Positions 22,754-34,336 of a stretch of 64,000 nucleotides of DNA are shown here, in pieces; the stretch's first letter is position 1, and each line of letters begins with the position of its first letter. Source of the DNA: Myrica gale (Eukaryota > Streptophyta > Magnoliopsida > Fagales > Myricaceae); NCBI GenBank assembly GCA_963930655.1, contig OZ005602.1, positions 24,503,840 to 24,567,839 on the forward strand, given 5' to 3'. The notes beneath the pieces were generated by a model. It did no database searches. It had not been told where the DNA came from and saw only the letters and a program-made list of their open reading frames with translations. Both the position numbers and the translations under genes were made by a program.

Positions 22754-23757
22754 CCAACATAGTAGTGCTACCCTACCTCAAACATACACTGTTTAATCTC
22801 AACTCAGCCCAGGTACAGATAGGAACAAAGCAAAAGAGAAAACATAATACATACAGAGTCAACTAGAACACTGTAGAGAAATACGATGTCCAAATCCATT
22901 AGAACAATCGATTCTCAAATAGTGTAACAAAGTCACACTAGCCCAAGGACTCACAACCAAAATAAAAGAGATCAAACTAAAAGAAGAAACACACTTCTTA
23001 TTAATTGAAGAAATGAGCTAATACAACTTAGATAGGACCGCAATTACAATCTATGGAAATTGTTGGAGACAAAACTATGAACACTCTCTTTTGTGGGTTT
23101 TGGTGGGATATGATGGAATGACTAGCTTGAGAGGTAGGCTAAAGTATATACGGGACTTGGGGAGAGGATCTGGATAATTCTCATGTAATTCCAAGAAGAT
23201 AAATGAGACTTTTCATATGACCAAGAAGGAATTTCGAATTTTGACAAGAAGGTGGGATGAATGTGCATGGGGAGAGGCAGTCTTGCATAGGAGAAATGAA
23301 AGGTTGTATTGGAGAAGTGAAGGGTAGCATTGGGACAAGGAGAGGTCTTAATGGTTATGTGGAAAGGTATGAGAGAGACCAAAAAAATAAATGCCTCATT
23401 ACATTTCTCAAAAATTAAAATCGAGAAAATACGCTTTAAATTTAATAAACATATGGCAAAATACCCTGTATATGTAGCTAGTAGAAAGCACAAATTACAG
23501 TATAACACAACTAACAACAAAGCCAACGCTATAGCCACTTACAGTCTGTAGATATCCAAACTACACCAAAAGCAACCACATGCACACAGTAAACAAAGTA
23601 CGATTGATAAAGTTCAAAACAAAAAAACTTCTTCATCTATGAATGAGCACACACTCCATAAATTCCCCTCCTCCTTTTTTCTTCTTGAAAGCCTAGGAGA
23701 CGATTGATTCAACTGATTCTTGCTCTCATAGTGCAAAGATATTTCTCAAGACCACCA
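22754..23757. other. Intergenic; 3' flank of the subfamily-XII kinase pseudogene
   Basis: No gene is supported. Open frames near 23122-23551 on both strands show no domain or codon signature. The final ~100 bp should include the 3' UTR of the minus-strand kinase pseudogene. Confidence 0.5.
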
Positions 23758-24487
23758 TCAATTTGTAGACACTATCACATTTTTGCCTGCAATATCTTGT
23801 AAGTACTTCAGTTTGACCTTGTTGAGTCTAACTAAAACATTTTTCATATTGATCCTTTCTTCAGGTAAATTTGCACAACAACCCAACGCCAGTCCTAGAA
23901 TGGATGATAAGCACTCTACTGTTGCAGCATAACCACTTTCACTTCTCAACAAATTGGGATAAAAAACCTCAATTATGGAATTGGGGAATGATTCCTCTAT
24001 CCAATACTTCAAGCTCATTCCTCCAGTAAACATATTATCTGTTGGCCGCTTTCTTGTGAAAGTTTCCATCAACAGAATGCCATAACTGTACACATCACCT
24101 CTTGTAGAAACAATTCCTTCCCATCCGTACTCTATAAATACATCAAAACTCAAAATGAGACAGTTTTATAGTCATATACTAGAAAAAACCTAAAAATAAG
24201 CAACAGAAATAAAATCATACAGGTTAATATTGTAGCAAAATATTTGAGTCATTCGTCTGTGTAAATCTAAAATGAAAGGCATCCAAGTTCGTATTACCTG
24301 GTGCCATATACCCAATAGTGGCGAGAGTCATGGTTCGCGTGAGAGAATCACCATTGCCTAGGAGCTTGGCAATGCCAAAGTCGGCAACCTGTGCAACCAT
24401 ATCTTCATCGAGCAACACATTGTTGGGCTTCAAATCACAGTGAACAATAGGCGTTGTATTACCAAAATGAAGATATTCTAGAGCAGC

Positions 24488-24659
24488 GGCTCCGGTTATT
24501 ATGTGAGTTTAGAAGCCTGTGAGTGGTGTGATTACACGGCTCAGATTGTTTGGGCTTCATTGGATGGTGAACAGCGTGCCAGCGCATTAATGAGGCGCCC
24601 CGACTCTATGACCCAACTGCAACTCTCGCACCCGACTCCTGCAAATTTCACGCCCTAAC
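24488..24659 (+). repeat. Pack-MULE left TIR
   Basis: 172 bp aligning to the reverse complement of 27701-27886, with conserved blocks GTGAGTGGTG, GATTACACGGCTCAG, CATTAATGAGGC, TATGACCC and CGCCCTAAC. Indels make the arms slightly unequal. Confidence 0.9.
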
Positions 24660-24729
24660 AGAGCCTCACGCTTTCGTCCCCAACCAAGCAGCGTGAAGAA
24701 CCCAGAGAGTCAGCCTTTGATTTCCATGT

Positions 24730-24893
24730 TTTTTTGGAAGATTCTTTGGGATGTCATTCCCACTCGGATGAGGATTGACACTTTGTTGGCTTCTTTGGAA
24801 AAAATAAAAATTTTTAGTTACAAGTCGTGTTGCTCCAAGGATGGTTTTGTTTTTATTGAAACTTTCTCCATTTGTAGACTCTCTCTTCTGTAA
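24730..24893 (+). pseudogene. Captured LINE zinc-binding (zf-RVT) fragment
   Basis: The plus strand reads FFWKILWDVIPTRMRIDTLL, the signature at the start of the zinc-binding domain at the end of plant LINE reverse transcriptases. The metal-binding residues that should follow are not evident. It sits just inside the left TIR. The assignment rests on one motif. Confidence 0.5.
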
Positions 24894-25095
24894 ATGAATC
24901 ATTGTATTTTGTGAATCTGTTGTATTTAGGTCATTCGGTTGTATTTAGTTGCTCATAGATTTTTAAGAATATTATTGCACATGTAGTGTTTGTTAGAATG
25001 CTCAAGAGGGAATTGCTTGGTTGTAATGTAAAATTCTGGAGGTGATTTGGGATTGCGCAGAAAATCTACTGATGGATTAATGAGGATCGGCACTT

Positions 25096-25542
25096 TTCGC
25101 AAGGAAGAAGAGACTTTCACTACATTTGCAACTTGAAAGTCTATGGGGCAGATTTAGTTTTACGATTAGCAAAGTACAAATTTGTCTAGAAATTGAAAAG
25201 TTTCTTCGGCTTATGATTCTGCTAGATATATTGAACAGAGTTTCAGACTAGTTTAAATGGCAACTGCCGCTTTGGAAATTAGATCTTGCGGGATGATGCA
25301 ATATCTGAGCAGAAGCTTCTCTACGTCATTTCTCTCACCTTTTTTTTTGTTGTGTATCTGTACTTTTTAAGTAATGTTGAAACTGGCCCGATTGTTTGTT
25401 GCATCAAGTATTGAACCATAAGAGAAGTATAGCAGATTATGTGTACGTGTTTCGGTTTAAACTAATTCGCAAAGCATGAACTGTTCGTTGATAACCCATG
25501 TAGCTATGAATTTCGCTGCAAGCATAGTCGTCTTGCAGATGT
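25096..25542 (-). repeat. Pack-MULE segment shared with RLK1 intron 1
   Basis: Reverse complement of 1393-1844. It could have been captured from an RLK1-like intron, or both could descend from a third repeat. No coding frame is recognised. Confidence 0.85.
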
Positions 25543-25771
25543 ATGGATGGTAGATGTACTAGAATATTTCTTTCATTGGTTATATATTTCAAGCTCATGA
25601 AAAGGTCTACGCAATTAAATGGATGGTAGATGCAGAAATGCTATGGTTTTGTTGACCATGATCTTTATTTGTCACCTCCAGATCAATAGGTATGCAGTAA
25701 GTTATTTTCTTTGGTTTCTCAGTAACTAGCATCATTGTGTATGTTTTAATTGGTGCATTTTTGGTCCACAG

Positions 25772-25905
25772 ACAAGGGTGACGAGATGGAGAACTCGCGA
25801 CACTGATATTCACCCATCTTTTACTCTTGGTGATCTTTGGGAATCTTTCAGAGAGTGGAGTGTGTATGGAGTTGGAGTGCTGGGGAGGAGGATTGGCAAC
25901 TCGAG
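25772..25905 (+). pseudogene. Captured exon resembling DUF789 proteins
   Basis: After a CCACAG acceptor the plus strand reads HPSFTLGDLWESFREWSVYG and then VGV, like the LWE(S/C)(F/Y)xEWSAYGxGV motif of plant DUF789 proteins. Homology fades after GVGV. The parental gene is not in the window. It is recognised from one motif only. Confidence 0.45.
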
Positions 25906-26465
25906 ACATTCCCCATTTTTTTGGATTTGATTTGTCTGTAATTGATTTTGTACATTTCAGTTGGTGTAAAAAAATCTTGGTTATAGGGCTTCTTACCAAT
26001 AGTTCTTATATCAGAGTTGTACATTTTTGACATATTTAACAAAGAAAGAGTTGTTGCATCACAGAACATCAGAGATTCAATTATAAGTTGAAAGTTCTAT
26101 TCACAATCTGCATTATTCCAGGCATCACAACCAGCGCATCGAAAGGAGAGTAATTTGAGATACATGAAACTTTTTTTATAAGTAAAAGATACATTAAACT
26201 TGTACAATCAGGGATGAGGTTTTAAAAGATACATTAAAAGATACATATATACAATCATTGCTAATCTCTATACAACACCATAAATTGTACTCAAATACTT
26301 GTACAATTTTAAGCTCGTAACCGACTAAGTTTCCAATCTTAGGTCCACAAAACAATCCACACCATTAGGTACAGTAGGCGGGCAAGGTTTCTTCACATTC
26401 CTACTGAAGTGGCTTCAAAAACTGTGCTAAAATTTATGATTTCCACCAAGCAGATTTGCAGTTTG

Positions 26466-26760
26466 TCAAGATATGAATTCCTTATCACTTGGTTTCAGAC
26501 AGGCACCTTTATCAGCATTCCACATCCAAACAATTGAGTCCTCTGAACCTGCTAAAACTAAATGACCTTTTGGCGACTTCACCTCAATGCCCTCTCCGGG
26601 ACCTTCAAGCGAGCATTTGAGATTTTGTGTCTGTACGTCCCAGATTTGAATAAGTCCACCCAAGCATCCAGATGCAAGCAACTGTCCATCAGTGCTAAAG
26701 GCTAAACAACAAACAGAATCCCCATGACCTACAGAGAAATCTTTATGAGGTTCAATTAGA
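26466..26760 (-). pseudogene. Captured WD40 fragment of an AAMP-like protein
   Basis: After an intron-like end (TTTCTCTGTAG) the minus strand reads GHGDSVCCLAFSTDGQLLAS, then IQIWDVQTQNLKCSLEGPGE, then KGHLVLAGSEDSIVWMWNAD. This closely fits two WD40 blades of the angio-associated migratory cell protein (AAMP) family. A few codons are missing between GEGIE and PKGH, and homology stops after NADKGACL. Retained intron sequence upstream indicates capture of genomic DNA rather than cDNA. Confidence 0.8.
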
Positions 26761-27261
26761 AAATAGGTTATGAATGGCAACAAGATCCTGCCTATGAACT
26801 TTTTATTTTTTTGTAAGGACCAGGGACATGAAGATGATTTTGGTTCACTTGGAAACAAGTGGAGCAAGCAATCACAGACAAACAGGGGTAAAGCTACACA
26901 AAATCCAATGGGAAGCCATTGCCCAACTAAAATTTAAAGAATGACTATGGATTCCTCAATCAAAACATTTGTTAGGTTATAAAGTTGCCCCCACTAAAGG
27001 GGAAGGTACAACGTGAAAATTGCAAATATGTTGAAGCCTATAAAAACAACTCAAAGAAAAGTAAAGATCAATCTAAAATACCGAAAAGAAAATTAAATAG
27101 TCAACAAAAAATTGGTTTAGCTTATCGTGTATTCCACAATTTTAAACCCGAAGTCAAAAATCATTATCAACATTCAATATTTAGAAGCTTCTTTTGTATT
27201 TTTTAAAACTATCAATATTTAGCGATGCTTGTTAATTGCCCCCATCGAAGTAAAATTCCAG

Positions 27262-27702
27262 CCCACCATACAAAAACAGAGAACAATATACAAGGCCTCT
27301 GGAACTACTGTACCTTGCACATACCTTGGAGCTCAAAAGCCCAATCTCCTTGACCAATCCTCCAGAAAACGCTTCACATATGTTGTCGTTATAGCTATTT
27401 CAACGACACTGGTAATCCTTGGTCTGCTTTATGTAGGATTTCGATTCTACATAAAAAATAAAAGATTTCCCGACTCTCCTCATGTGACATCGGAAGAGGA
27501 TAATTTCTTCGAGAGCTTATTCGGGATGCCAATCCCTTTTACTTACAGAGATCTTCAAACTGCAACTGATAACTTTTCTGTGAAGCTTGGGCAAGGTGGT
27601 TTTGGGTCAGTGTACCAAGGGGCTCTCTCCGATGGAACTCGAGTGGTCGTGAAGAAGTTGGAAGGCATTGGACAAGGGAAGAAGGAGTTTCGAGCAGAAG
27701 TT
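27262..27702 (+). pseudogene. Captured SD2-5-like lectin receptor kinase fragment
   Basis: One open stretch encodes a juxtamembrane region, a transmembrane helix (VVVIAISTTLVILGLLYVGF), the linker PIPFTYRDLQTATDNFS and the kinase glycine loop and lysine (LGQGGFGSVYQG, VVVKKLEG), ending at GKKEFRAEV where the right TIR begins. It resembles G-type lectin kinases such as SD2-5 (At4g32300). It lacks the lectin domain and most of the kinase. It runs opposite to the disrupted host kinase. Confidence 0.85.
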
Positions 27703-27886
27703 AGGGCGAAAGGCGATTCAAAATGGGGGAGGAGTCGAAGACGATTTGCGGGTTTCGTTCGGGTCATACAGCCGGGTGCCTCATTAATGTGCTGGCTTTT
27801 TTTTGACCGTCCGATGCAGCCCCGAAGATCTGAGCCGTGTAATCTCACCACTCACAGCAACCGAAACTCACACAGTAACTCGAGCC
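27701..27886 (-). repeat. Pack-MULE right TIR
   Basis: 186 bp. Its inner edge coincides with the end of homology of the captured lectin-kinase fragment (after EFRAEV, near 27702), as expected for a capture junction. Confidence 0.9.
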
Positions 27887-29597
27887 CTAGAGCAGCTGCC
27901 ACATCGATCATTATATTTAGCCTTTGTAAAAGATTAAAAAACTGGCTGTTAGAGTACAACCACATCTCGAGGTTTCCGTTGGGCATGTATTCCAGCACAA
28001 ATGCTTTAAAGTCCATGTTACTACAAGCACTTATGAATTTGACAAGATTTCGGTGACGAATATTGCGGAGTACCTCACACTCTGCATCAAAACTTCTGAA
28101 TGCCCCTTCTACTTGCAAATTTAACACCTTTATTGCAATATTTGTAGCATCTGAAAGTGTTCCTTTGTAAACTGATCCAAAGCTCCCTTTTCCAATTAAG
28201 TTATTTGGACTGAACCCTTCTGTTGCTCGTAAAAGTTCCTGGTAGGAAACTCGTCTCTATGTTACTAAAGGTGACAAGTCTACCTCAGATACAAGTTTGG
28301 TATTCCTCTTGTGGCATTTTGTCCAGAAAATCATACCAGACACTACCAGTATCAGCAGCCCAATAGTTGGTAGTACATATTCAAGTATTTGCACTTTTGT
28401 GGCCACTTTTGGCCGAGGACCTTTTTTGCAAGGGGGAACTTGCAGTCGGGGAGCACCGCAAAGTGCATTGTTTGACATGAATGATGTGGCCGAGAAGTTT
28501 ACAAATGGTCCTCCCGTAGGAATTTTCCCTCGAAGCTTATTGAAGGAGACATTTAAGAACCTAAGGTATAAGAGGGCTTCTAAGGAGTTTGGAATTTCCC
28601 CATATAATTCATTATTGGAAAGATCCAAGTATTCCAAGCTCACCATTGTACCGAAAGATTCCGGAATTGAGCCTTCAAGTCTATTGTCTGCTAAGGAGAG
28701 ATTAACTAGATCTTTGAGCCCACCAATGGTTGTTGGGATATCTCCTGATATTTTGTTTCTGGATAAATCCAATATTGTCAGAACCTTCATATTTCCAATG
28801 TGAAACGAAAGAGAATCACTTAGAGAATTTGATGTTAGGTTGACCACCAGAAGATCTGTAAGGCTCCATAAGCTCAAGGGAGTCATCGAACTCAATTGGT
28901 TGAAGCCTAGGTAGAGTTTCCTTAGCAAAGTCAGGTTGCTTATGCATTCAGGAATCTGTCCCGAAAGCTTGTTATCCTCAGCAAATAAGTACGCCAAACT
29001 TTTTAGCTGACAAAGATCGGATAGGATGGAACCCTCTAATTTATTACTCGAAAGGTCCAAGTACTGCAGCTTCCGCAATCGTTCCATTGTATTTGGAATA
29101 GGTCTTGCGAGTGCATTATCATCTAGGACCAATTGAATCAAGTTGCTTAAATTGCCAATATTTGAGGGAATGCTGCCCCTTATGCCGCAATCTCCTAGGA
29201 TAAAATGTTGTAGAGAGGTAGAGAGATTACCAAGTGAACCTGGAAGGATGCCATTTACTAAATTGGTTGACAAAATTAATTCCGTCAGATATTGACAGTT
29301 TGACAAAGAAGAAAAGAGACTAGCTAGTTCAGCGGTCAAATTGTTGTTTGCCAGGACGAATATCTGAAGAAGCCTTAAATTCCCAAATGTTTTAGGAATT
29401 AAGCCCGAGAACGAGTTATAAGATAAGTCTAGAAGAGTGAGTTGTGAAGCATTGGAGATCGAACTAGGTATCATTCCACTAAGTTCATTTCCCCAGAGAT
29501 ATAGCTCTCGAAGGTTTGGAAGAAAAAGTCCGATATTGGATGGAAGTTGTCCTGAGAGTTTATTCGAGGGCATTGAAATGGCTTCTAGTGATGAGAT

Positions 29598-29649
29598 ATT
29601 AAAGATCTCAAAGGGGATCGAGCATTAAAGATCTCAAAGGGGATCGAGC
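29598..29649 (-). repeat. 26-bp tandem duplication in the LRR exon
   Basis: Two perfect adjacent copies (29598-29623 and 29624-29649) of a unit beginning ATTAAAGATCTCAAAGG. On the minus strand the second copy changes SIPFEIFN into a shifted frame (ARSPLRS) that stops a few codons later. Confidence 0.95.
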
Positions 29650-31582
29650 CGGTGAAGTTGTTACTGTCAATAACGAACCGCTCCAGGTTTCGTAAATTCC
29701 CAATTTCACTCGGTATTGCACCTGTCATGGTATCAATTAATAGATCTTACATGCAAGGGAGCACATGGACGACGCCTATAATAAGCCAACTAATTCATAA
29801 GACATAAAATTTTAATACTCTCTAAAATTTTCTGGTGCTTACAAGGTGGCAGAAATGCAGAATGATATTCTATAATAATAGATCTTAGACGTAAATCTGC
29901 TAGTGAAAAAAAAACAGAGAAATAATACGCAAGTTGTTGAAGTCTGGTGTTGTCTTAAATTAAAATTAATGTTACCGCGGGTATGGTTATGTCACCCGTT
30001 GACAACTCTTTTCAGTTTCAAGCTCAATTAAAAATATATATACAGAATTAATTTTGCACTAATTCTTAGGTTTCCAAGATAATCTGTTTTTGTTAAGGAA
30101 ACATTATTAATTTTTAAGCCCTTAAATTTAAATCAAAATGTCAAAAAGAGGTCCAAACTAGGAAAAAAATCCCATTTAGTTTCAAAACTATTAAGATGTA
30201 TCAATATTTGCTCTACTAGAGGATCCGATAGTTGAAATATGTAGAAAATTGGTTGTGTGGTACAATATTGATGGTTGGATCTTAGAATAAGGTGAGCGTT
30301 GATGAGTTTTAACAGTTTTGATGCTAAATATGATGATTTTGATAGTTTTGAACTCTTTTTGAAATTTTGTAAATTTATACGCTAACAATTTTTAAAAAAC
30401 CAAAAAACAAAAAGGTATAATAACACGGCCTGCGGCTCATCCTGAAAAATTTTGGGAGTCAAATTATGCGTGTTGGTTTAACTGATCTTAACATTCCTGT
30501 ACTGACCAAAATTCTCAATAAACCAAAACATACCTGCTGAACCAATCACGTCATGCTGATGCATGGCCATAATAGACTACAAAACGATAAAACATACCTC
30601 CAAAGTTGTTGGCTACAAGGTATAAATGTCTGAGCTCGGTCAAGTTCCCAATTTCCGGATGCAATGTTCCTTCAAAGTTGTTGTAGTGAAGGCGTAAATA
30701 CATGAGCATGGTCAAGTTTCCAATTCCGGGAGGTAATCTTCCTTTGAAATTGTTGTCTGACAATCCCAATAAATACAGCTGTTTGCACTTAAACAAAGTC
30801 GAGGGGACTTCGCCGTATAATTGATTAGAAGACACATCAAACGCTTGTAAATTAGGAAGATGATGAAACATATCTCCTGGTAGTCCACCAGACAGCTTGT
30901 TCATTTGGAGAGTAAAGAATTGTAGTGAAGGCATGTCAAAGAAAATGGAAGGCATCGGACCTGATAGCTTGTTCTCTTTGAGACTAATTATTTGCAAGGA
31001 AGATAAGTTGAAAATTGATGAAGGTATGAAGCCCGTTAACAAGTTAAAACCAAGATAGATCTTTCGCAACGAAGATATATTGTACAGAGATGCTGGGATA
31101 GTACCTGTGAAACTGTTACCACGTAGAATCAATAATTGAAGTCTGGATAACAACCCAAGTGATGATGGGATTTCTCCATTGAAGCTATTGAAGCCAAAGT
31201 CCATCTCTTTCAGCCGATAAAGACGAGCCAACTCATTAGGCACAAAGCCATGAAAACTATTGTTGGCAACGCTTAGGCTGACAAGAAAGGAAAGGTTTCC
31301 TACGTGTGGAGGAATGGTGCCCGCAAGGCGCATGTGAGAAAGGTTCAGCGCAATGACCCTACCATGCTTGGAGCCGCACGTGACACCAATCCAATTGCAG
31401 ACAGAAGTACTAGTGGACCAGTTGCTCGTCAAAGAATTTTGAGGTTCATCAGAAATACAAGCTTTTAGAGTAAGAAGAGCAGATTGATCCGAAGTGACGT
31501 TGGGAATTGTTGCGTTAGCTACGCAAATCTGGTAACATTGTACCAAAAGTAGTAATGTCAGTGAAAAAAGGATTCTTTCCAT

Positions 31583-32400
31583 CTGTAAGGTAATGTATAT
31601 ATAGGTGGATCACTGGAATTAGTCTTGCAGTACTCAGGCAAGTGAGACTCGAATATATATAAGGAAATTGTTGCCTCCGAGAATTAAGAGGAAAAAGAGA
31701 TGGGGGCTTCTGAGATAAAGAGGGCGGAGTAATTGTTTTGGGAGTTAACGACGTAATCGACTAGCTAGCACGTAGTCTAATAGAAAGAAAAATTACGAAC
31801 AAACAGTGTGATAGGAGGATAATGACTTCTCATCAGTACTCCTATCCTTAGTTTTGTGGTCCTAACGATAATTGAGAAAGAAAAGTCGAATTTTCATGGA
31901 AAATAATTAATAAAATCTTAGGATGAATTTGGGAAAGATTCTATTTTATGATTGATTGTATCGTTGAATTGAATTCTTTCCTATTAAACTCACTTTAGAT
32001 GTTTCTACGATATAATAAAACTTTTGTTCTTAACGAATGAGAAAATCAACCGCATAATTAATGCTAAACTATACTGGAGTATAATTGTAAATCCTAAATA
32101 TTAAAAATTATTCTACACCCAAATCACATATAAGTTTAGCAATTTCAATCATGGTCAACAATTCAGACTTATCACTAATTTATAACTTCTAATTAAAAAC
32201 TAAAACATAAACTTTCATCTTAAACTTCCAATAATCACGATATATATGCTATAGTACCATGATATGTTAGTGTATAACACATATAATCAACCCCATAATT
32301 GTGTAGTACTGTGTTATACTATATTAGTGTATAAGTAAATCCAAAATATTTAAAATGTACCCAAAATCTCACACGCGCGCGCATATATATATATATATAT
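31583..32400 (-). promoter_or_regulatory. Upstream region of the subfamily-XII kinase pseudogene
   Basis: No gene. On the minus strand CCTTATATATATTCG (31650-31664) is a TATA-like box at a plausible distance from the ATG at 31582; a second TATATATA lies near 31592-31599, probably too close. Further out the DNA is AT-rich and ends in a (CG)n/(TA)n run near 32373-32400. Confidence 0.4.
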
Positions 32401-32680
32401 AAGTTCTAGAATTTCGATAGAGGTGAATAATGCAGAGACTTGTCACTCGGTACACCACAAATCATATGGGCCTTAAATCGTTGATAAGCCACCAAGAAGG
32501 ACCAAAAGGCCGCAATCAACCAGGAGCGACTTGGACTCCTTGTTTTTTAGTGATCTCTTTTCCACAAATTTCAGTCTCTCTGGCATATTTGGAAAGTTTT
32601 TGGCTTTATCAATCGTGAGTCGTGACATGCACGTTCAAATTCTATTATTTTTTTGTCTCGATAGAATTGTGCCTGTCAAA

Positions 32681-32719
<39 letters not shown>

Positions 32720-32991
32720 TTCTAGAATTTCGATAGCGGTGAACAATGCAGAGACTTGTCACTCGGTACACCACAAATCATATGGGCCTTAAATCGTTTA
32801 TAAGCCACCAAGAAGGACCAAAAGGCCGCAATCAACAAGGAGCGACTTGGACTCCTTGTTTTTGGGTGATCTCTTTTCCACAAATTTCAGTCTCTCTGGC
32901 ACATTTGGAAAGTTTTTGGCTTTATCAATCGGACATGCACGTTCAAATTCCATTATTTTTTTTCTGTCTCGATAGAATTGGGCCTGTCAAA

Positions 32992-33032
<41 letters not shown>

Positions 33033-33603
33033 TTCTAGAATTTCGATAGCGGTGAACAATGCAGAGACTTGTCACTCGGTACACCACAAATCATATGGGC
33101 CTTAAATCGTTGATAAGCCACCAAGAAGGACCAAAAGGCCGCAATCAACAAGGAGCGACTTGGACTCCTTGTTTTTGGGTGATCTCTTTTCAACAAATTT
33201 CAGTCTCTCTGGCACATTTGGAAAGTTTTTGGCTTTATCAATCGTGACATGCACGTTCAAATTCCATTATTTTTTTTTTCTGTCTCGATAGAATTGGGCG
33301 TGTCAAAAGATATATATATATATAAGTTCTAGAATTTCGATAGCGGTGAACAATGCAGAGACTTGTCACTCGGTACACCACAAATCATATGGGCCTTAAA
33401 TCGTTGATAAGCCACCAAGAAGGACCAAAAGGCCGCAATCAACAAGGAGCGACTTGGACTCCTTGTTTTTTGGTGATCTCTTTTCCACAAATTTCAGTCT
33501 CTCTTGCATATTTGGAAAGTTTTTGGCTTTATCAATCGTGACATGCACGTTTAAATTCCATTATTTTTTCTCTGTGTCGATAGAATTGGGCCTGTCGAAA
33601 GGT
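32401..33603 (+). repeat. Four tandem copies of a ~300-bp unit with (TA)n spacers
   Basis: Units begin AAGTTCTAGAATTTCGATAG at 32401, 32717, 33030 and 33324. Each carries the same ~280-bp core ending GATAGAATTG(G/T)GCCTGTC or a near variant; the first three end in (TA)n tracts of different length and the fourth has none. Copies differ by few bases. Each keeps an open frame of about 62 codons (MQRLVTRYTTNHMGLKS...), which follows from the copies being alike and is not evidence of coding. Confidence 0.95.
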
Positions 33604-34132
33604 AGTGGTGTGTGTTCTAAAATTGTACTCAAGAAAATAATTAAAAAATTATTTCTCTTTTTTATTATAAAATATATAAAAAAATTCATTCAAATAATTT
33701 ATTTTCACTTTTTTATCAACTCTCAAATTTAAAAATTTTAACCTTCTTAAAATTTTATCACGTACACAATCACTAAAATTTTAATCTCCTTAAAATCTAA
33801 TTGGGGAGTAAAGCGCATCAACTTGCTACTTAACTTCGAGTATGCTTGTTTTTTCGAAATTCAAAAGATATATGAAAGACTGTTCCTATCTTTGATAATT
33901 GCTTAATTAAATCTAATACAAGTTACTCTTAGATATAATTTAGTGCTGATCATTAATGTAAACAACGAATATAATTCATACAATTTCTTTTGAAAGTGAA
34001 AAGATTCATTTTTTGTCTTACAAATATCTGAGAATTAAGTCTCATAATTTTTTTTATGGCAAAAGAATATATATATATATATTATGTAATGAGAAAAGTA
34101 CTACGTGTAAGACTTATAGGAGTAGAACAGAA

Positions 34133-34192
<60 letters not shown>

Positions 34193-34336
34193 ACTCTAGC
34201 CACCTAAATTTGCGCCACACATTAAGCATTATATAAGTCAAGGAATATCAACCTCTTGACAGCCAAGAACATCTAAGAAAGTATGCTAACTTGTTAAGTG
34301 AGGTGAACATTGAGAATAAAAAGAAAATTCTAACTC
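33604..34336. other. AT-rich spacer with long (TA)n
   Basis: A MITE-like AT-rich block (33605-33800) and two TA microsatellites (about 34064-34081 and 34137-34189). No gene is seen. Confidence 0.6.

Larger units (their letters stand above)
24488..27886. mobile_element. Chimeric Pack-MULE in the kinase exon
   Basis: A 3399-bp insertion with long terminal inverted repeats (24488-24659 and 27701-27886), both beginning GGCTC and sharing GATTACACGGCTCAG. It is flanked by a perfect 10-bp target duplication CTAGAGCAGC (24478-24487 and 27887-27896). Removing the element and one duplication rejoins the kinase exon in frame (DVAAAL|EYLHFG). Long TIRs and a 9-11 bp duplication fit Mutator-like elements. 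No transposase is present; the interior holds fragments of several unrelated host genes, which defines a Pack-MULE. Confidence 0.93.
23758..31582 (-). pseudogene. LRR receptor kinase, subfamily XII (EFR/XA21-like), multiply disrupted
   Basis: It would encode a plasma-membrane immune-type receptor kinase. Exon 1 (31582-30598) has a signal peptide (MERILFSLTLLLLVQ), the LRR cap (WSTSTSVCNWIGVTC) and about ten LRRs. Exon 2 (29721 down) continues the LRRs to the NALCGAPRLQVPPC cap, a transmembrane segment (VLPTIGLLILVVSGMIFW) and the kinase (LIGKGSFGSVYKG, AIKVL, VHCDLKPNN, ADFGIAKLL, GYMAP). A conserved kinase intron is 24132-24297, and the last exon is 24131-23758. HCD in place of HRD makes it a non-RD kinase, as is usual in this immune subfamily. 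Lesions: a 26-bp tandem duplication (29598-29649), a TAG at 28257-28259 just before the kinase, and a 3.4-kb Pack-MULE after DVAAAL. The 876-bp LRR-region intron (29722-30597) is unusual for the subfamily. Confidence 0.92.

Noticed and set aside
23122..23538. 138-codon minus-strand frame with hydrophobic segments
   Set aside because: Low-complexity Phe/Leu/Ile bias from AT-rich DNA; no upstream promoter signal or recognisable domain.
28297..28803. 168-codon plus-strand frame opposite the LRR exon
   Set aside because: Antisense shadow of the LRR-coding minus strand.
32430..33541. Four ~62-codon frames as a small gene family
   Set aside because: They are identical because the tandem units are nearly identical; no separate coding evidence.
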